Program-made: the position numbers and the translations under genes
Origin: Elymus sibiricus
Lineage: Eukaryota; Streptophyta; Magnoliopsida; Poales; Poaceae
Assembly (NCBI GenBank): GCA_039707655.1
Contig: CM077676.1
Coordinates: forward strand, 184,632,936-184,696,935
Direction of reading: 5' to 3'
DNA: 64,000 nt
Shown here: one piece after another, positions 9,608-20,086 of the stretch
Layout of the letters: every line of letters begins with the position of its first letter
Position numbering within the stretch: the first letter of the stretch is position 1
Notes under the pieces: generated by a model
Seen by the model: only the letters and a program-made list of their open reading frames with translations
Databases searched by the model: none
What the model was told of the DNA's origin: nothing

Positions 9608-11235
9608 CCGCCAGGCGCCTCATCCCCTGGCAGGAGGGACTGGGCCTCGCGAGGCTCGTCCTCGTACGTGTCTGTCCATTCTGCCAAGAAGTCGGCCAGA
9701 GCCGCGCCTTTGATGACTCTGGTGGTGGAGAACTCCAGTTGGAAGGCTTGCAGCTCGATGTTCCACTCGGCGACGCGGCCGGCGGCGTTGGGGCTGCGCA
9801 GAACTTGCTCCAAGGGGTAGGATGAAATGACCTTGATGGGATGACCCTGAAGGTAGTGGCGCAGCTTCCTGGAGGCAACGAGGAGCGCGAGAAGAAGCTT
9901 CTGCTGCATGGGGTAGCGCTCGCGCGCGTCCCTTAGCACAGTTCTGACAAAGTACACGGGGTGCTCGACGAGGCGCATACCTGTTGTGACGGCTTGCTCC
10001 TCGAACGCCTCGGAAGGCTCGTGAGGCTCAGAAGGCTTGTGGGGGACGGCGGCCTCATGAGGCCCAGGAGGCTCGCGAGGCCCCGGGGGCTCGCGAGGCT
10101 CAGCGGTCTCGTGAGTCTGTAGGGGCACCGAGGGTTTTTCTTTGGCATAGACGCGCTCCTCCCGCACCGCCACCAACGTCGCGTTGGCCGTCTGGGGGGT
10201 GGCCGCCAAGTACAGGAGCAAGGGCTCGCGAGAGCGCGGCGCGACCATGATGGGCGGGCTCGTGAGGTACCTCTTGAGGGCTTCAAAGGCGGCGTCTGCC
10301 TCAGGAGTCCACTTGAAGGAGCCGGACCTCTTCAGGAGCTTGAAGAAGGGCAGGGCTCGTTCGCCAAACTTGGAGATGAAACGCCCTAAGGACGCCATAC
10401 ACCCCACCAAGCGCTGCATTTCCTTGAGGGTCCGGGGAGGGCGCATTTTCTCGATGGCCTTGATCTTTTCTGGGTTGGCCTCGATGCCACGGTGCGAGAC
10501 TAGGAAGCCGAGGAGCTTGCCGGAGGGGACTCCGAAGACGCACTTATCCGGGTTGAGCTTGAGGTTAACCTTGTGCAGGTTAGCAAATGTCTCCTGGAGG
10601 TCCGCGATGAGGGATCCAGCCTCGCGGGATTTGACCACGATGTCGTCGACGTAGGCCTCTGCATTCCTCCCCATCTGAGGCCCCAGGGTGATGCACATTA
10701 GCCGCTGGAAGGTGGTGCCCGCGCTCCTTAAACCGAAGGGCATGCAGACGTAACAAAATACGCTGCAAGGGGTGATGAAGGCCGTCTTCTCCACGTCTTC
10801 GGCTGCCATCTTGATCTGATGATAGCCTGAGAAGGCATCCAGGAAACATAGCAGATCACACCCGGCGGTGGAATCCACGATTTGATCGATGCGGGGCAGC
10901 GAAAACGGATCCTGAGGGCAGAACTTGTTGAGGCTGGTGAAGTCGACGCACATGCGCTCCTTGCCGCCCTTCTTGGGGACGACGACTGGGTTGGCGAGCC
11001 ATTCAGGATGGCGCCCCTCACGAACGACTCTGGCTTCTTGGAGCTTCTGAACTTCACTGACGATGAACTCCTGCTTCTCTGGTGCCTGGCGCCGTGCTTT
11101 CTGCTTGACCGGGTGTGCATTGGGGCACACCGCTAAGTGGTGCTCGATCACCTCCCTCGGCACACCGGACAAGTCGGATGCTTTCCAGGCGAAAACATCC
11201 GAGTTTGCCCGAAGGAAGGTGATGAGCGCGCTTTC
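9570..11235 (-). pseudogene. Tat element reverse transcriptase and first RNase H
   Basis: Same frame as gag-protease upstream, separated by TAG at 11236-11238. Counting from the Met at 11172, RT motifs are MCVDFTSLNK (74-83), LDAFSGYHQI (111-120) and the catalytic YVDD (174-177). The polymerase ends with the connection sequence around GFLVSHRGIEANP. The first RNase H is recognisable but unusual: after VREERVYAKEK it carries a Pro/Glu/His-rich repetitive insertion of about 40 residues (coded near 10015-10130) before VYFVRTVL. Upstream are ESALITFLRANSDVF and related residues that normally precede RT. The frame is lost near 9570. Confidence 0.9.
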
Positions 11236-12921
11236 CTATGCAGGAGGGAGGCCCGTGCCGATGGTGAAGGCGGGGCCGGAGCCGCTGCCGTCCACCGACA
11301 CCATCTTCGTCTCAGCGCGGTCCTGAGAGAACAGATGCTTCTTCTTCGCGGGCGCGGCCTCGGAAGGCTCGGCCACGTCATCGTCGGCTGGGTGCGTGAC
11401 AGCGGCAGCCTTGTAGGCGCGCTCGAGGGTGCTGGCCACGTCTTTTTCGTCGCAGGCGACGGTGATGATGCCGCTACAGCTGGGCATCTTGAGGACGTTG
11501 TAGGCGTGATGAGTGGCCGCCATGAACTTGGTGAGAGCTGGGTAGCTCAAGATGGCGTTGTAGGGCAGGCCGATGTGCGCCACGTCGAAGTCGATGAGCT
11601 CAGTGTGGTAGTTCTTGCGGGTGCCGAAGGTGGCGGGGAGGCGCACCTGCTCCAGCGGAATGGTGGAGCCATCGGTCACTCCAGAGAAGGGCCTGGTCGG
11701 CATCAGCTGGTCGTAGGGCACCTGGAGCATCTTGAAGGTCTCGATGGAGAGCACGTTGATGCCGTCACCCCCGTCGATGAGGGTCTTGGTGACCGCGACG
11801 TTGCTGATGGTGGGAGTGCACGGCATGGGGAGCGCGCATGTGGAGGCCGTGGACTTGGGGTGGTCCTTGGAGTCAAAGGTGATGGCGTACTGCGACCACT
11901 TGAGGGGCCGCGTGACCTCAGGCCTCGGGAGGGCGGCGTACACCTCGCGAGAGAGTTGCTTGAAGTGGCGGACGGACACGGGGGCTTGGGACCCGCCAAG
12001 GATGCAGGCGACCGCACGAGGCTCCTGGTAGCCCCCAGCGCCCTCGTCAGGCTGGTTGACGTCGTTCCTCTGAGGTGGCGGAGGCAACGGCACGAGAGCG
12101 GCATTAGCCTGAGGATTCGCCTCACGAGGCTGGTCGCGCCAGGCGGCCTCACGGGGCTGATCGCGCCAGCCCTGGCGGTAGTTGCTATTATTGTTGCGGC
12201 TGTCCCAGCGGTTGCCGCTGCGGCCACCTCCGCGGCCGGCGCCGCGGCCGTTGCGGTCGTCACGGTGGCTCTGGCGCTCGTCGTGGAGCAACTTGAGCTC
12301 ATGACAGTCTTCGGTGCCATGGGAGCGGACGTTGTGAAAGGCGCAGAGTGGCCGGTTGTCCTTCCTGGGCTCGTCGAGATCGCGGCCTCGCTTCTGCTCG
12401 GGCTCCGCCGCAAGCACGGCGGGGCCCTTGCGCTTGACGTCCTTGCTCTTGGCCTTGGTGCCGTCGAGCGCCGCATCGGGGTCGTTGTGGACGAAGAGGC
12501 GGCCTTCTTCAGCCTTGGCACACTTGTTGGCGAGGTCGAGCAGCTCGAGCACGGAGTCGAGCTCACCGTTGATGGCGAGCTTCTCGCACATCTTGATGTC
12601 CGTGACGCCGGTTGAGAATGCGGAGATGACGGCCGCGTCGGAAGCGCGCGGGATCTTGTTGCGCACCTGACTGAAGCGCTGGATGTACTTGCGGAGGGTC
12701 TCGTCTGGGCGCTGTCGAACACGCCGCAGGTCGTTGATGGTGAGGGAGCGGTCCTGTGTGCCCTTGAAGTTGGCGATCAACTGGTTGCAGATCTCGGCCC
12801 ACGACAAAATGGAAGCCTCGGGGAGGTTCATGAGCCAGGAGCGCGGGCCGTCCTTGAGGGCCATGGGGAACCAGTTCGCCATGACCTTGTCGTCTTCGTT
12901 CGCCGCCTCGACACTCAGCAC
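11236..12921 (-). pseudogene. Tat element Gag (C-terminal part) and aspartic protease
   Basis: A 561-codon open frame. It has the Gag domain (residues about 1-120; GPRSWLMNLPEASILSWAEIC, DLRRVRQRPDETLRKYIQRF), a basic region, the modified zinc finger CAFHNVRSHGTEDC, a Gly/Arg/Asn-rich segment with a repeated WRDQPREA, and a retropepsin-like protease. The protease active-site turn reads LIDGGDGINVL, the D-G-G form typical of Tat, with YNAILSYPALTKFMA downstream. The frame begins at a shift near 12925, where one C appears lost, and ends at TAG before RT. Gag would form the particle and protease would cut the polyprotein. Confidence 0.85.
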
Positions 12922-12924
12922 GTA

Positions 12925-13685
12925 GAGCTGAGGAACTCCGTGGGGTTGGGGGTGCCGTCGTAGTGCGGAGGCAGCTCAGGCTTGAACTTCGCAGGCCAGA
13001 CGACGCGACGCAGCTCGCGGGTGAAGGAACAGCAGCCTACGCCGCTCGAGGGGACGCCGCCGGCGAGGGCGGCACGGTTTTGACTCCCGGCCGCTGCAAC
13101 GTCTTGAACGGCCTGGTCCTGGCGCTGGCTTTGGCGCTCGAGGAGCACTCGCGCGTCGGGGAGCACGCGGTGGATGATCTGGCAGCTGGGCTCGCAGTGG
13201 TCCGGAGAAGACGCACCGCGGGACGGCTCACGAGCCCGCGCGCTGCGCTGGGGCCCGGCGCACTAGTCACGCAGAGGAGGCGGCGGGGGAGCGCCGTGCG
13301 CCAGGTCCCCAGCACGAGACGGCGGAGGGCGGAGCGAGTGGGAAGGCGCCGGAGCTTCCCCGGCGATGTTGACGAGCTCGGTGATGCGACCAAGCCAGGC
13401 GTCGTAGCCGGCGTCATCAGGACGGTAGCGGAGTAGCTCGCGCGCCATGAGCAGCGCGGCCTGTGGGTTCAGGGGCCCATGGTTGGCGAGGGAGCAGGCC
13501 GTGGCGGTGTGGCCGTCCGCCCACACGGAGGGGTGCAGGGAGGAGGCCTGCTGCTCGCGGGTAGCGGGGTCGGTGGCGGTGGCAGCCTCGGCGTCGGGGC
13601 TGCGGCGATTGCCGCGGGCCACCGGCTCTGTCTAGGCCACGCGGCTAGCCCTGCGCTCAGCGCGCTCGTGACGTGCGTCGGCCAT
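12925..13685 (-). pseudogene. Tat element Gag, N-terminal part
   Basis: The likely start is the ATG at 13685-13683, about 60 bases inside the 5' LTR/PBS; the protein begins MADARHERAERRAS. The frame runs to about 12925, where FKPELPPHYDGTPNPTEF leads into the Gag core in another frame. TAG stops lie at 13632-13634 (codon 18) and 13263-13265. The region is Ala/Pro/Arg-rich with no motif of its own, as usual for Tat Gag N-termini. Confidence 0.7.
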
Positions 13686-13728
13686 GGGGCTAGTGGAACT
13701 GAGGGCGGAGCAGGAGAACAGTAGCGCA

Positions 13729-13746
13729 CCCCTACCTGGCGTGCCA
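13729..13746 (-). promoter_or_regulatory. Primer-binding site of the Tat element
   Basis: Two bases inside the 5' LTR the minus strand reads TGGCACGCCAGGTAGGGG. It starts with TGG, which would pair with the CCA end of a tRNA. I cannot name the tRNA from memory. Confidence 0.6.
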
Positions 13747-13748
13747 AA

Positions 13749-14706
13749 TGTTGGAAGTGGGGCTCCGGTGACCCAAAGGTTCGAACACTAGGGTGAGCTC
13801 GTTCTACTACTTCCTCTCCTACCATGGAAACGCTACGGCGAGACTACGGCGAGAGCGCGCTAGCGTAGGACAGGCGAGGACACAACGGTTACCCAGTTTC
13901 GGGCCACCTTGCGGTGTAAGACCCTACTCCGGCTTGTAGTTGGGATTATTGTGGGTGAGAGAGTTCTCGCGTACAAGGTTGAAGACCATCCAGTCCCCTC
14001 GCTATGGTGGCTGCACTGCCCCTTTTATGCCAGCCTTGGTCCTCTTCCCCCTGGAAACTTAGGCGGGAAGTGTTGCCACACTTGGCGGTTTTTGAAAGGG
14101 GACAGGCGCTCAGGCTATCCTGACTAAAGGTGGTCTTCTCCTGCCAAAGCATGATCCATGACGCGCCGGTGGGCTCGGTGATGACCTCCGCCCCGCGCGC
14201 CCGCCGTCTTGGTCTTCCTTCACCGATCGGGCAACCTTTGGGGTTGCTTTTGAGAGTAGATAGCTGGCCCTGCTCCCCTAACGCAAAAGAGGAAACCATC
14301 AGCATCCGCGCCTGCTGGCCCGGCCTCTGCTGCTGCTCGTCGCCGTGCACGTCACCCACGTGGTGGGCCCCAGACCGCGCGACACGTCGAACAGCCTTCG
14401 TCTCGAACGCCTGCGGGAGGAGGCCTCGGAAGGCCGCCTCAGGAAGCCGCCTCGTGAGGCCCCCTCGGGAAGCCGCCTCGTGAGGCCACTCGGGGAGCCG
14501 CCTCGTGAGGAGACCTCGCGAGGCCGTTGATGGTGGTGGTGAGCGTTGCCTGCTACTCCCTGAGGAGGGGGGCTGAGGAGGCCAGGGCCCCAAGAGGGGT
14601 CTTGGTGAGACACTTAGTGGCAACGGCCCGCCGGGCCCACTCCAGGCATTGCGCCCTGGGCCAAAGGCAGACGGGCCTGGATACCCTGGGTTCCATGGGC
14701 CCGACA
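13749..14706 (-). repeat. 5' LTR of the Tat element
   Basis: 958 bp, TG...CA, partner of 2402-3359, followed by the target duplication AAGGG at 14707-14711. The 258-codon minus-strand ORF through it is treated as fortuitous. Confidence 0.9.
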
Positions 14707-14711
14707 AAGGG

Positions 14712-15164
14712 TATCTCCACAAGTTTTCATGAGCTTTGGAGATGGATAGCTATTTTCCTGGATTTAATTCCTTTAAACAGCAGAAAAAGGAATTAATTTT
14801 AAATGAAAAATATTGCAAATTACTTGGCATTATTTTTGCATATCCAGGGTTTATAGATGTGGGTTGATTACTGGGAAAAGTTTGGGAGTCAACAGATCAA
14901 AGGAAATTGGAGTTCCTTTGTAACAGAAGGAATTAGGGTTTCCCTTTCGATAACTCGGAAGATAAGGTTTCGGTGGCAAAATCCTGAGAATAAATTTTGG
15001 GTGGCGAGGTTGGACGGGAGAGAATCTCTGGTTGGGTAGGGAAGGCAAAGCTAAATGACCATCTTCATATACCCAAGAGCGAGAGAAAATCCAATAACAT
15101 CGGAAAAAAAGGAGTCCAATCCCGTGAAGGAAAAAAAACAGGGAGCGAAAACCAGGGTGTCACA
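14712..15164 (-). repeat. Minus-strand LTR, part proximal to its TG end
   Basis: On the minus strand the LTR would start at 15164 with TGTGACACCCTGGTTTT, the same first bases as the 3' LTR of the chromovirus at 63822. A pyrimidine-rich segment follows. It continues into 2401-1 once the Tat element is removed. No coding sequence is seen. Confidence 0.5.
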
Positions 15165-15394
15165 CCCGACGCCGGCAAGCGGCTCGCCGGACACAGACAC
15201 GGCGCGTCCGTGTGGGAACAGTGCGCGCTAGTGCGTCTCCTGCCCCACATCGTGCGCGGCAGCCTTGCTCGCGTGCATCTACAGCTCACCCGCGCCCCTC
15301 TAGTCATTCCCCAGCCCGTGCCCGAGCCGCACGCCTCGCCAGAGCTCCGGTAGCTTCCTCGCGGTGGCGTCCGGTGCTCAGCATTCCCCTCCAC

Positions 15395-15402
15395 TATAAA
15401 TA
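15395..15402 (+). promoter_or_regulatory. TATA box of the chromovirus LTR
   Basis: TATAAATA in the context CCACTATAAATAGAGCCCTCC, followed by a CT/CA-rich leader (CCATCCAACTCACC) typical of grass LTR promoters. Confidence 0.75.
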
Positions 15403-17083
15403 GAGCCCTCCCTAGCTCCTCAAACCATCCAACTCACCTCCACTGGCCACAAATTGATCACCGATGAGCGGGGCAAGGCCAGGAGGGCCTCCTGCCTCCG
15501 ATCATCGCCGGAGTTGGCCGCGGATCCCCCTCGGCCGTCCGCTCGCTCCTGCCCTCCTCTGCTTCCACAACTGCTTCAGACGAGCTCGCGTTGATCTCCT
15601 CAGCACGACGGTGTAGCCAGCTGGTCGGCACAATGCCGGGAACGCCGACTCCGACGAGCTCCGCCGCCCGCCGTCTATGGAGAGGAAGCTAGCCTCATCG
15701 TCCATCCACCTCCGACCAAGCCTTGGGTACGTGCGTGCTCCCCATGTTGCCCTGAACCCATCCCGACCATCGTCGGCGGCCACCGTGGCTTCCTCGCCGG
15801 AGAACCACCGGTGACAGAGCCGTCCACCTCTGTTCTCTCTGTCTCTCTTCTAAACCTAACACGGGGACCCCACCCGCCAGCCTCTCTCTCTCCCCTCTGA
15901 ACTGTTTTCTAGTGGAGGCGCCCCGGGCAAATACGCCTTCGACGTGGCCCTCTCTGGAAATTCTATTATTTCAATTTAATTCAGATTTTGACCAAAACTT
16001 TGACCAGCTATAATTTCTAAACCATAAGTCCAAATGAGATGAAACTTTTTGCTACAGTTTTGTCTTGAGCTAAAGTTTTTGTTGGTGCAATTTGAGATTT
16101 TTCCTTGCTGTCTACAATTTTTGGTAATAGAAAAGGCTCTATGTGACATTTTCTTTTTGTTATTAAATTTATTTTTAGAAGAAACTAATTGTGTGGGAGA
16201 AGACTAGGAGTATTGTGACACTCCTCTGAACTACAGCAAGCCACAACATTCATTTGCAAAGATGGAATTGCAATGGCAATGGTTCCACTTGAATATTGGC
16301 TAATTATATGCATTTTAATTTAAAATATTTACTTCATGCTACTTGTTGCATTATGCTCATTTTCATATCATATTAATGATGTAGACAGTAGAGTGAATGT
16401 TATATGCCATGGTTGAGTTATGATGCATTCACCATTTAAGTTTATGATATCATGTTCTCATGCACCCTATTGCATTCTATGGCTCGAATCATTTTTATTC
16501 AAGTTAAACCTGACTATAATCAAACTTGAACAAGCTGTTAATCGAGTCATAGTGCCACCGAATTGAGCTCACCAGTGCAACCAAACTTGCCTGGATGGGG
16601 AGGCCCTAATTCGGTCTATTGTCATGCCTCTCGCCGGTCCCTCCAACGAGGGAAGGTTATGTGTGCGTGCTACCCTGGCCTGGTAGGCGGAAATAACCTT
16701 GTGAGCCCGAGTTTTATGGTCCTAAGGTCCCCGTTTGGGACGATGATGTTTAAGTTTGGTCACGACGGTGGCGGCCACAAAGGTGGCGGATGTCACGAGT
16801 TGACATCAGGGCCACCCATGGCATAGCCCAGACGGGAGTTTGTCGGAGTGGCCGGGAGAGTGTCATGCAATAGATCGGTTTTGTTGGAACGTCATTGGTC
16901 CACCTGAATGGGAGCATGAGGCCATGAGTTCCATAGTGTGGGTACAGTGTACTAACCTCTGCAGAGTGTATAATCTATCGATAGCCGCATCCTCGGTGAT
17001 GGACACAGTTCGTAGTAGGTCACACTATGGGTCAACAGAAATAATTAACTTGCACACTAAAGAACCTCGAGCTTGCACATGAA

Positions 17084-17206
17084 GATGTTGGTTGATCATG
17101 AGGTGATCATGTCATGATCACGATGGTATCTTTGATTCCGATGTTGGTTGATCTTGAGGTGATCGTGTGATGATCACGATGGTATGATTGATACCGATGG
17201 TGGTTA
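17084..17206 (+). repeat. 56-bp direct repeat pair with a palindromic core in the LTR
   Basis: GATGTTGGTTGATC starts at 17084 and again at 17140, with a third partial copy near 17197. The first copy contains a perfect 9-bp inverted repeat, GTGATCATG-T-CATGATCAC, at about 17103-17121; the second has a mutated version. It lies between the TATA box and the polyadenylation signal. Confidence 0.7.
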
Positions 17207-17644
17207 CGAGGTAACCTCCGAGATGGGTAAGTTGGTCCAAGGGACCATGACGGTAATTCATGAGCACACTAAGATTGGTAGCATCATGTTCATGAGCATA
17301 TTTTAATATGTTAATGCCATGTTATTGTTTGTCGTATTTGCTTTGTTTGCTGTGAGCTTGCGAGTACATTCAAAGTACTCACCTGGCGTGTCATGCCAGA
17401 TGCAGGAGAAGCCGTGCAAGGAGTTGATGTCGACCGGTACTTCGCATTCTAGGCCGTGTCCCAGTAGTGTCCTTGTAGCATGGAGTTCCGCTACCCCATT
17501 GTTCCGCTACCGAGTAGATGTTTCCACTATCGTCAAGGCCCCAGAATTGTTTACTAAATAATGTACATAGCGGAGCTGCACCGTGTGTGCCGCTTGGCCT
17601 TGCTTTCCTATGTAATCATCGAACCTATGTATCTGCAAGAGATC

Positions 17645-17650
17645 AATAAA
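17645..17650 (+). terminator. Polyadenylation signal in the chromovirus LTR
   Basis: AATAAA about 100 bases before the LTR end, a normal position for the end of the R region. Confidence 0.55.
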
Positions 17651-17754
17651 GCGGTTATGTCTATACGAAGCTGTTGTGTGTTGCCAAAAGACTTGATCTC
17701 TGGGCTGGCAATGTAAGGTAAACCGGTTGCTTTGAGCCGGGGTTCCACAACACT

Positions 17755-17766
17755 TGGTATCAGAGC
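17755..17766 (+). promoter_or_regulatory. Primer-binding site of the chromovirus (initiator Met tRNA type)
   Basis: TGGTATCAGAGC two bases after the LTR end, the usual complement of plant initiator tRNA-Met. Confidence 0.9.
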
Positions 17767-17919
17767 CGCGCTGACTGTAGGACACCCTAGATAACCGACG
17801 TGTTAGGAAACGGTAGCTATAAGGCTTGGTGGTGATCTGAGTGTGCATCTGCACTTGGTTGTTGCATTGCATCCATATAGTTTGCTTTTGTTGCTGATCA
17901 GCTAATGTTGTGAGTGTAG

Positions 17920-18738
17920 ATGGCACGAGTTCCGTATCCATATCATCCTGAGCCGGCACCTTCCACTTTTCCGCCACTGCTTCGCAATGTTTGGTGCCGA
18001 CTATACCCCGACGGTGATGACCCTGTGTACCAGGTGTACCGAGAGCAGCTTGCCGACGCCGTGTACGAGTACCATGTGGAGGTTATTATGCACAACAGCA
18101 CCATGGTGGGCACCTACACCCGCTCCTCCAAGGGCGGGGTTGCTTCTACACCTGACCAGGTGATCCAATTCGCGGCACTTGAGGCTCTCACCAACCTGCG
18201 ATACAACAAGATTCAGATGCAGACGCACACAGGTTTCTATTTCTACCCGTCCTTGTTTGAAACAGGGCGATTCTGTTTTCCTATCATTGATCCGGAGTGT
18301 GACCATTTAGCTAGCCACCTGTCTCGTTTCATAACAGCCGGCTACTGGCTGATCCACAGCTTGACTCAGGAGTTAACCCACACTTGAGTCGCGCTTACTC
18401 CTATTTCACTTTCTAATACGCCGTTCGTCCCTCCAATCACTCTACCCCCACCTACTTCCGATACATCCGTACCTTCCCAGGGGAACTCGGATGTCTCGGC
18501 TGTGACTCCCCACGAGTCTCTAGCCGAGTGGGCTTCTCTTCTCACTACTCCAGCTGCTCCTATGCTAAAGAGTCGTCCTACCCCAGACTCTGAGGGAGAG
18601 CCATCCCATCAGCGTCATCGTGTTTCCTTTGCTCAGGAGGTCTCCGTTAGCATCATCAGTTCCGATTCAGAGTCCGAGACCGAGGAGACACCAGCAGAGT
18701 CTTCAGCTTGCCAGTGCGAGTTCTATAGCAGCGATTAG
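17920..18738 (+). pseudogene. Extra ORF between PBS and gag of the chromovirus
   Basis: A single frame of 273 codons, starting at ATG 17920, interrupted only by TGA at 18385-18387. The N-terminal 155 residues (MARVPYPYHPEPAPSTFPPLL...) look like a folded domain. The segment YEYHVEVI ... STPDQVIQFAALEALTNLRY has the beta-beta-beta-helix flavour of a double-stranded-RNA-binding domain; that is only a visual impression. After the stop come a Pro/Thr/Ser-rich linker and an acidic Ser/Glu tail (IISSDSESETEETPAES). I do not recognise a named family. Conservation of one frame over 270 codons, in an element whose gag and pol hold many stops, suggests it was once coding. Confidence 0.6.
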
Positions 18739-18974
18739 ACGATCATGACGCCGATGTATGATGGTGGTAGTAGGGCATATGCATGTAGCGATGTAGTACT
18801 ATCCATGATGTTCTATTTACTTGTATGAGGTGTGCCGTTATGTATAATTATGTTGCCTTCTTTCATTTGCCTTGGTCATTCTGTCGCCTTTTTCTAGGTT
18901 GTTGGCTTACGTTCCCATTTTCCCCTTTATGGATGTTGCTCATCTCGATGCTTCGTATTGGCAACAAATATAGG

Positions 18975-20086
18975 ATGACAAGGTGTGGCAGCAGCAGTCA
19001 TGGTGGCGATGACATCCCAATTCGTCGATCCGCCAGATAGGCAGGACATTCTCCAGAACCATATCAACCACCCCCCCTCCTCCACCGCAAGCACCCACAA
19101 TAGATTAAATCATTCGAATGTTTGAGGAAAAGAGAAATCAGGATCTAATGGAATTCTTGAGAAGCATGCAGACTCTGGTTGGGCAGAATCAGAATAATCA
19201 TAATGGTACGCACTCCAAGCTGTCAGATTTTCAGAGGACCAAACCACCAAGTTTCAGCCAAGTAGTAGATCCCATGGAAGCTGATGACTAGTTGAGGACC
19301 ATCGAAAAGAAGCTAGAAATTGCACGTACTGAAGAAGCTAACAAGGTACCCTATGCCACTCATTATCTGGAAGGGCCAGCTACTATATGGTGGGACAATA
19401 CAAAACTTATGTGGCCTACTGAAGATGAAATTACTTGGGACAAATTCAGAGATAAATTCCGCAAGTATTATATTCCTGCCGGCATCATGAAAGTCAAGCA
19501 GCGAGAATTCCTTACCCTTATTCAAGGAAACTCAACTGGAAGTGAGTATTTAAACAAGTTCAATCATTTGGCATGCTATTCCACTCATGATGTAGCCACC
19601 AAAGAACGGAAGATAGATCGGTTTCTTGGAGGGCTCAACCATACCCTCCGATGCCCGCTCAGTACGTTGGACTTCCACGACTTCCAAACTTTGGTGAATA
19701 AAGCACTCATTGCAGAAAGGGAACACAAACTTGCCAATGATCATAAGTCTACAAATGAAGACCGCAAACGCAAGTTCGAACCCAAGAAGGAAGGGCAATT
19801 TTCTTAGCAGATTCGTACTTGGCAGCAGCCGCAAATCGAGTTCAAGCCAACATGGCAACAGGGCAACACCAAGACTGAAAATTGAGTCAAGACTATTGTG
19901 ACACACCCCGTAAAAGAAGATTGCCAGCATAATAATGCATGTTACTCATGTGGACAAACAGGACAATATGCCAGAAAGTGCCCCAAGAACGGAAAGCCGC
20001 CCATGAACCACAAGCCTCAAGTCAATAATGTGGGGCAGTTCCCCAAACGGGGTATACTCAAGGGCAAGTTCACTATATCTCCGTAG
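18975..20086 (+). pseudogene. Chromovirus Gag with zinc knuckle
   Basis: Begins near ATG 18975 in one frame, then shifts. The main frame contains KPPSFSQ ... DPMEADD, a TAG (19289-19291, where Trp is expected), then the Gag domain LEGPATIWWDNTKLMW ... TWDKFRDKFRKYYIP ... FLTLIQGNSTGSEYLNKF. More stops lie at 19805 and 19883. The zinc knuckle CYSCGQTGQYARKC (about 19940-19981) lacks its histidine: the CCHC position holds Gln. Ends with a basic segment at 20086. Gag would coat the RNA; this copy is dead. Confidence 0.85.

Larger units (their letters stand above)
2402..14706 (-). mobile_element. Complete Tat-lineage Ty3/Gypsy LTR retrotransposon
   Basis: The 12,305-bp element is bounded by two 958-bp LTRs and a perfect 5-bp duplication AAGGG (2397-2401 and 14707-14711). 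On the minus strand the order is LTR, PBS, gag, protease, RT, RNase H, a second RNase H, integrase, tandem repeats, an oppositely oriented PF04195-like gene, PPT, LTR. Two RNase H domains and an antisense accessory ORF between pol and the 3' LTR are known hallmarks of the plant Tat lineage (Retand/Grande/Ogre relatives). By eye I count about 37 mismatches between the LTRs (about 4%), so the insertion is moderately old. Gag-pol carries several stops and frameshifts, so this copy is not autonomous. Confidence 0.9.
15165..17752 (+). repeat. 5' LTR of the chromovirus, left end uncertain
   Basis: Ends ...CCACAACA two bases before the PBS. Contains a TATA box at 15395, a GC-rich leader (15450-15900), an AT-rich middle without recognisable features (15900-17080), a 56-bp repeat pair (17084-17206) and a polyadenylation signal at 17645. 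The first part is missing or displaced relative to the 3' LTR. A second possible LTR start, TGTCACACCC at 15158, overlaps the end of the minus-strand LTR. Confidence 0.6.

Noticed and set aside
11137..12615. 492-codon plus-strand ORF
   Set aside because: It is the antisense of the Tat Gag-protease gene in GC-rich sequence; Val/Gly/Ala/Leu-rich with no motif.
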